NCBI RefSeq assembly: GCF_027172205.1
Contig: NC_070614.1
Coordinates: 49,850,001 to 49,914,000 of the forward strand
DNA: 64,000 nucleotides
Direction of reading: 5' to 3'
Origin: Podarcis raffonei
Lineage: Eukaryota; Chordata; Lepidosauria; Squamata; Lacertidae
Positions within the stretch are counted from its first letter, which is position 1. Each line of letters opens with the position of its first letter. This document shows positions 61,782-64,000 of the stretch, one piece after another. The notes under the pieces were generated by a model. That model made no database searches and was not told the DNA's origin. It worked only from the letters and a program-made list of their open reading frames with translations. A program made the position numbers and the translations under genes.

Positions 61782-61849
61782 GGGTACAAATAAAAAGTTG
61801 TTGTTATTATTTTTATTATTATTATGGGATCAAATCAAAAGCATGATGG

Positions 61850-61907
61850 GTGGCCAGATACCCCATAAGGGAAAGGGAGCAATAGTTTTCTTATAACAGC
61901 CATCAAG
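61850..61907 (+). mobile_element. LTR U5 fragment
   Basis: GATACCCCATAAGGGAAAGG and a TTATAACA end, matching the last 50 bp of the 58690-59267 LTR. Confidence 0.55.
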
Positions 61908-61950
61908 CCTCTGCTTAAAAACTTCCACCACCCCTTGTGCCTGCCATTAT
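61908..61950 (-). mobile_element. CR1 LINE fragment
   Basis: CATCAAGCCTCTGCTTAAAA and ACTTCCACCACCCC resemble the CR1 stretch at 63740-63785. Confidence 0.45.
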
Positions 61951-62079
61951 TATTATTAATTATTATTATTATTATTTAGTTAAATTATGAGTCACTTGTC
62001 ACCCGAATATCTCCAAGCGACTTACAGCAAAGAAAAATATACGATAATACCATGAGGGTTTGTGTGTGCAACCTGATGG

Positions 62080-63040
62080 TGGGTAAATGTTAAAATTATT
62101 ATTACTACTATTACAAGAGATTATCCTTGATGCCAGGCTGGTGGTTAGGATCCATTCTTTGTGGATTTCTTAGCTTTAAGTAACTCCAGCTGCTCCCCCC
62201 CGCACTCTTTCTCACCCTGATCACGTGTAGGCATTTAATTCATAATTTAATTGAACAAAAGTATTCATGCGGCGCCTGAACATGGCAGCAGTTTTATACC
62301 GATTTGCTCAGTGGGGTTTGCCTGCTTCTGAGTAGGCTTTTACTGTAAAATATTAGCAAGTCTATGGTCTTGCTCCCTTGGATATGTGAAGAGTTACCCT
62401 CAAACTGACAATTTTATATCCGTATAACGCAAATTGTAGAGGGGAGAGAAAGATCTGGAAGGTGTTCAAGGTTAGAGGCTGGTGAAATTTGCAAAAGGCA
62501 GCCTATGACAGTTCAGTATTGAAGTTTATTTGTATTCAAAATGCGCACCATGATCCTTCATAACAGCCTTAACAATAATCCTAACGTGGTTTTGCTAAAT
62601 TAAACACTTGTAGGAGAGGGAACCGATGTCTTTATTCATGGCCAAATGGATAGCAGTTCTTTCTTTTTCAAAACCAAAACCAAAACCCTCTTAATTCAGG
62701 CACAACTTCTTCTTAAAACATACTCAAGCCAGCTCACAAGAATTTTTTTTAAATGGCAATTGGAAAGTGCATAAAAGTGAACCGTATTGTAAAAGAATTC
62801 TAAAAGCAGTGTTAAAAGGTCAGGATGGAGGAAATTATCTCCTGATCTCCCTAAAACTCTTCATCTGCCCTCAAAAGGCATTGTCAAAACAAGATTTAGT
62901 TTGTATATATGGTTTTTCATGGGCAGCTAAATACTTCCTCATATTTTTCTGAGCTGCATCCAGCAGCGGAAAGAATATGCAGGTCAAGAATTAACATGTC
63001 TCTTGTAACCGCTCACTCTGGAATATAGCTGCAATGGAGA
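62080..63040. other. Stretch with nothing recognised
   Basis: AT-rich. No exon, RNA gene or clear transposon end seen. Confidence 0.4.
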
Positions 63041-63044
63041 AAAT

Positions 63045-63360
63045 TGCGGATAATTTGAGATTTCGACAAGGACTAAAACTTCCAGACGCTTTGTATATGA
63101 TTTGACATTCCTTTATGACATATACAGCAGAACCATCATTTTCAAGACAGCCTTCATCACAAGCCTGGAACTATACTTGACGATCCAATAAAGTTGATAA
63201 TCTTTGCTTGGACTTTGATATTTTAACTCACGCGCAAGCACTCAATTCTACATGCCTGTTTTATCGTTTTGTTTTTCACCTTTCGCTTTTTGCCCATTGC
63301 TAAAATTGTTCTCTCTGTTTTATATGCATTGTAAAATGGAATCCTAGTTGGGGGGGAAGC
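63045..63360 (+). repeat. Second copy of unnamed repeat, possibly L1-type
   Basis: Blocks shared in order with 51475-51835: ATTTGAGATTT, TTCCAGACGCTTTGTATA, CCAATAAAGTTGATAATCT, GCATTGTAAAATGGAA. Its start can be read as NLRFRQGLKLPDALYMI. Confidence 0.5.
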
Positions 63361-63384
63361 TTTTTAAAAAAAGAATTAACATTG

Positions 63385-63520
63385 TGATGGTGTGGTAGGA
63401 TAGAGAATTTGACTTAAATCAAATTCCTGCTCAGCAGTGACATTTACCTTTGGTAGGGCACCTACTCTCTGCCTTATCCTACCTCTCAGGGCTGTTGTGA
63501 AGACAAAACAGATTTCCCCC
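63385..63520 (+). mobile_element. Degenerate SINE
   Basis: GATGGTGTGGTAGGATAGAG and TATCCTACCTCTCAGGGCTG resemble the Sauria-like head and body at 22650-22830. Confidence 0.4.
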
Positions 63521-63631
63521 TCTCCCCGCCATGAACTCTGCCTTTAGTTCCTTGAAGGAAAGTTGCCATGTGAATCTGCTAATGCATGCATGAATAAAAA
63601 TAAATACATTTTTCGCCCTGATCTGAGGTTA

Positions 63632-64000
63632 GAATCATAGAATCATAGAATCATAGAGTTGGAATAGACCACAAGGGCCATCGAGTCCAACCCCCTGCCA
63701 AGCAGGAAACACATCAGAGCACTCCTGACATATGGTTGTCAAGCTTCTGCTTAAAGACCTCCAAAGAAGGAGACTCCACCACACTCCTTGGCAGCAAATT
63801 CCACTGTCGAACAGCTCTTACTGTCAGGAAGTTCTTCCTAATGTTTAGGTGGAATCTTCTTTCCTGCAGTTTGGATCCATTGCTCCGTGTCCGCTTCTCT
63901 GGAGCAGCAGAAAACAACCTTTCTCCCTCCTCTATATGACATCCTTTTAAATATTTGAACATGGCTATCATATCACCCCTTAACCTCCTCTTCTCCAGGC
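63632..64000 (-). mobile_element. CR1 LINE 3' end, runs off the window
   Basis: ATAGAATCATAGAATCATAG is the CR1 terminal octamer repeat in reverse. The - strand reads ERRFHLNIRKNFLTVRAVRQ and WNLLPRSVVESPSLEVFKQ, the CR1 protein C-terminus. Continues past 64000. Confidence 0.9.

Overview
The window is vertebrate genomic DNA, most likely from a squamate reptile (a lizard, possibly lacertid; the family is a guess). The evidence is split genes with standard splice sites, BovB, L1, CR1, Rex1 and L2-like LINEs, abundant tRNA-derived SINEs typical of squamates, and palindromic MITEs. Five host genes appear in the order and orientation I remember from human chromosome 14q: DCAF11 (+), FITM1 (+), PSME1 (+), EMC9 (-), PSME2 (-). 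RNF31, which follows in human, has no coding exon here.

Layout. 1-1690: no gene seen. 1700-2640: GC-rich promoter zone with many CCAAT boxes. 3155-17049: DCAF11, 14 coding exons, 536 aa. 18624-20819: FITM1, 2 coding exons, 286 aa. 23919-41153: PSME1 (PA28 alpha), 11 coding exons, 252 aa. 41713-44405: EMC9, 5 coding exons, 210 aa, tail-to-tail with PSME1. 46040-46560: GC-rich EMC9 upstream region. 46740-48125: L2-like LINE split by a solo LTR. 49177-57902: PSME2 (PA28 beta), 11 coding exons, 239 aa expected but one extra base in exon 9. 57900-58240: PSME2 promoter. 58250-64000: mostly transposable elements, plus a GC-rich stretch near 60200-60450 that may hold a non-coding first exon of the next gene. 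All exon boundaries were read by hand from the sequence against remembered human proteins.

Function. PSME1 and PSME2 form the PA28 alpha-beta ring that opens the 20S proteasome and is induced by interferon; both promoters carry an ISRE-type GAAANNGAAA element. DCAF11 is a substrate receptor of CUL4-DDB1 ubiquitin ligase. EMC9 is an ER membrane complex subunit. FITM1 is an ER lipid-droplet protein.

Introns and spacers are dense in nested transposons; many have readable target-site duplications, so insertion order can be inferred. The oddest points are the frameshift in PSME2 exon 9, a tyrosine at a catalytic histidine position in FITM1, palindromic MITEs that share hairpin modules although their ends differ, a strand-polarised CCAAT cluster, and serial insertions into one target site. 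No CRISPR array, operon or bacterial-type system is present.
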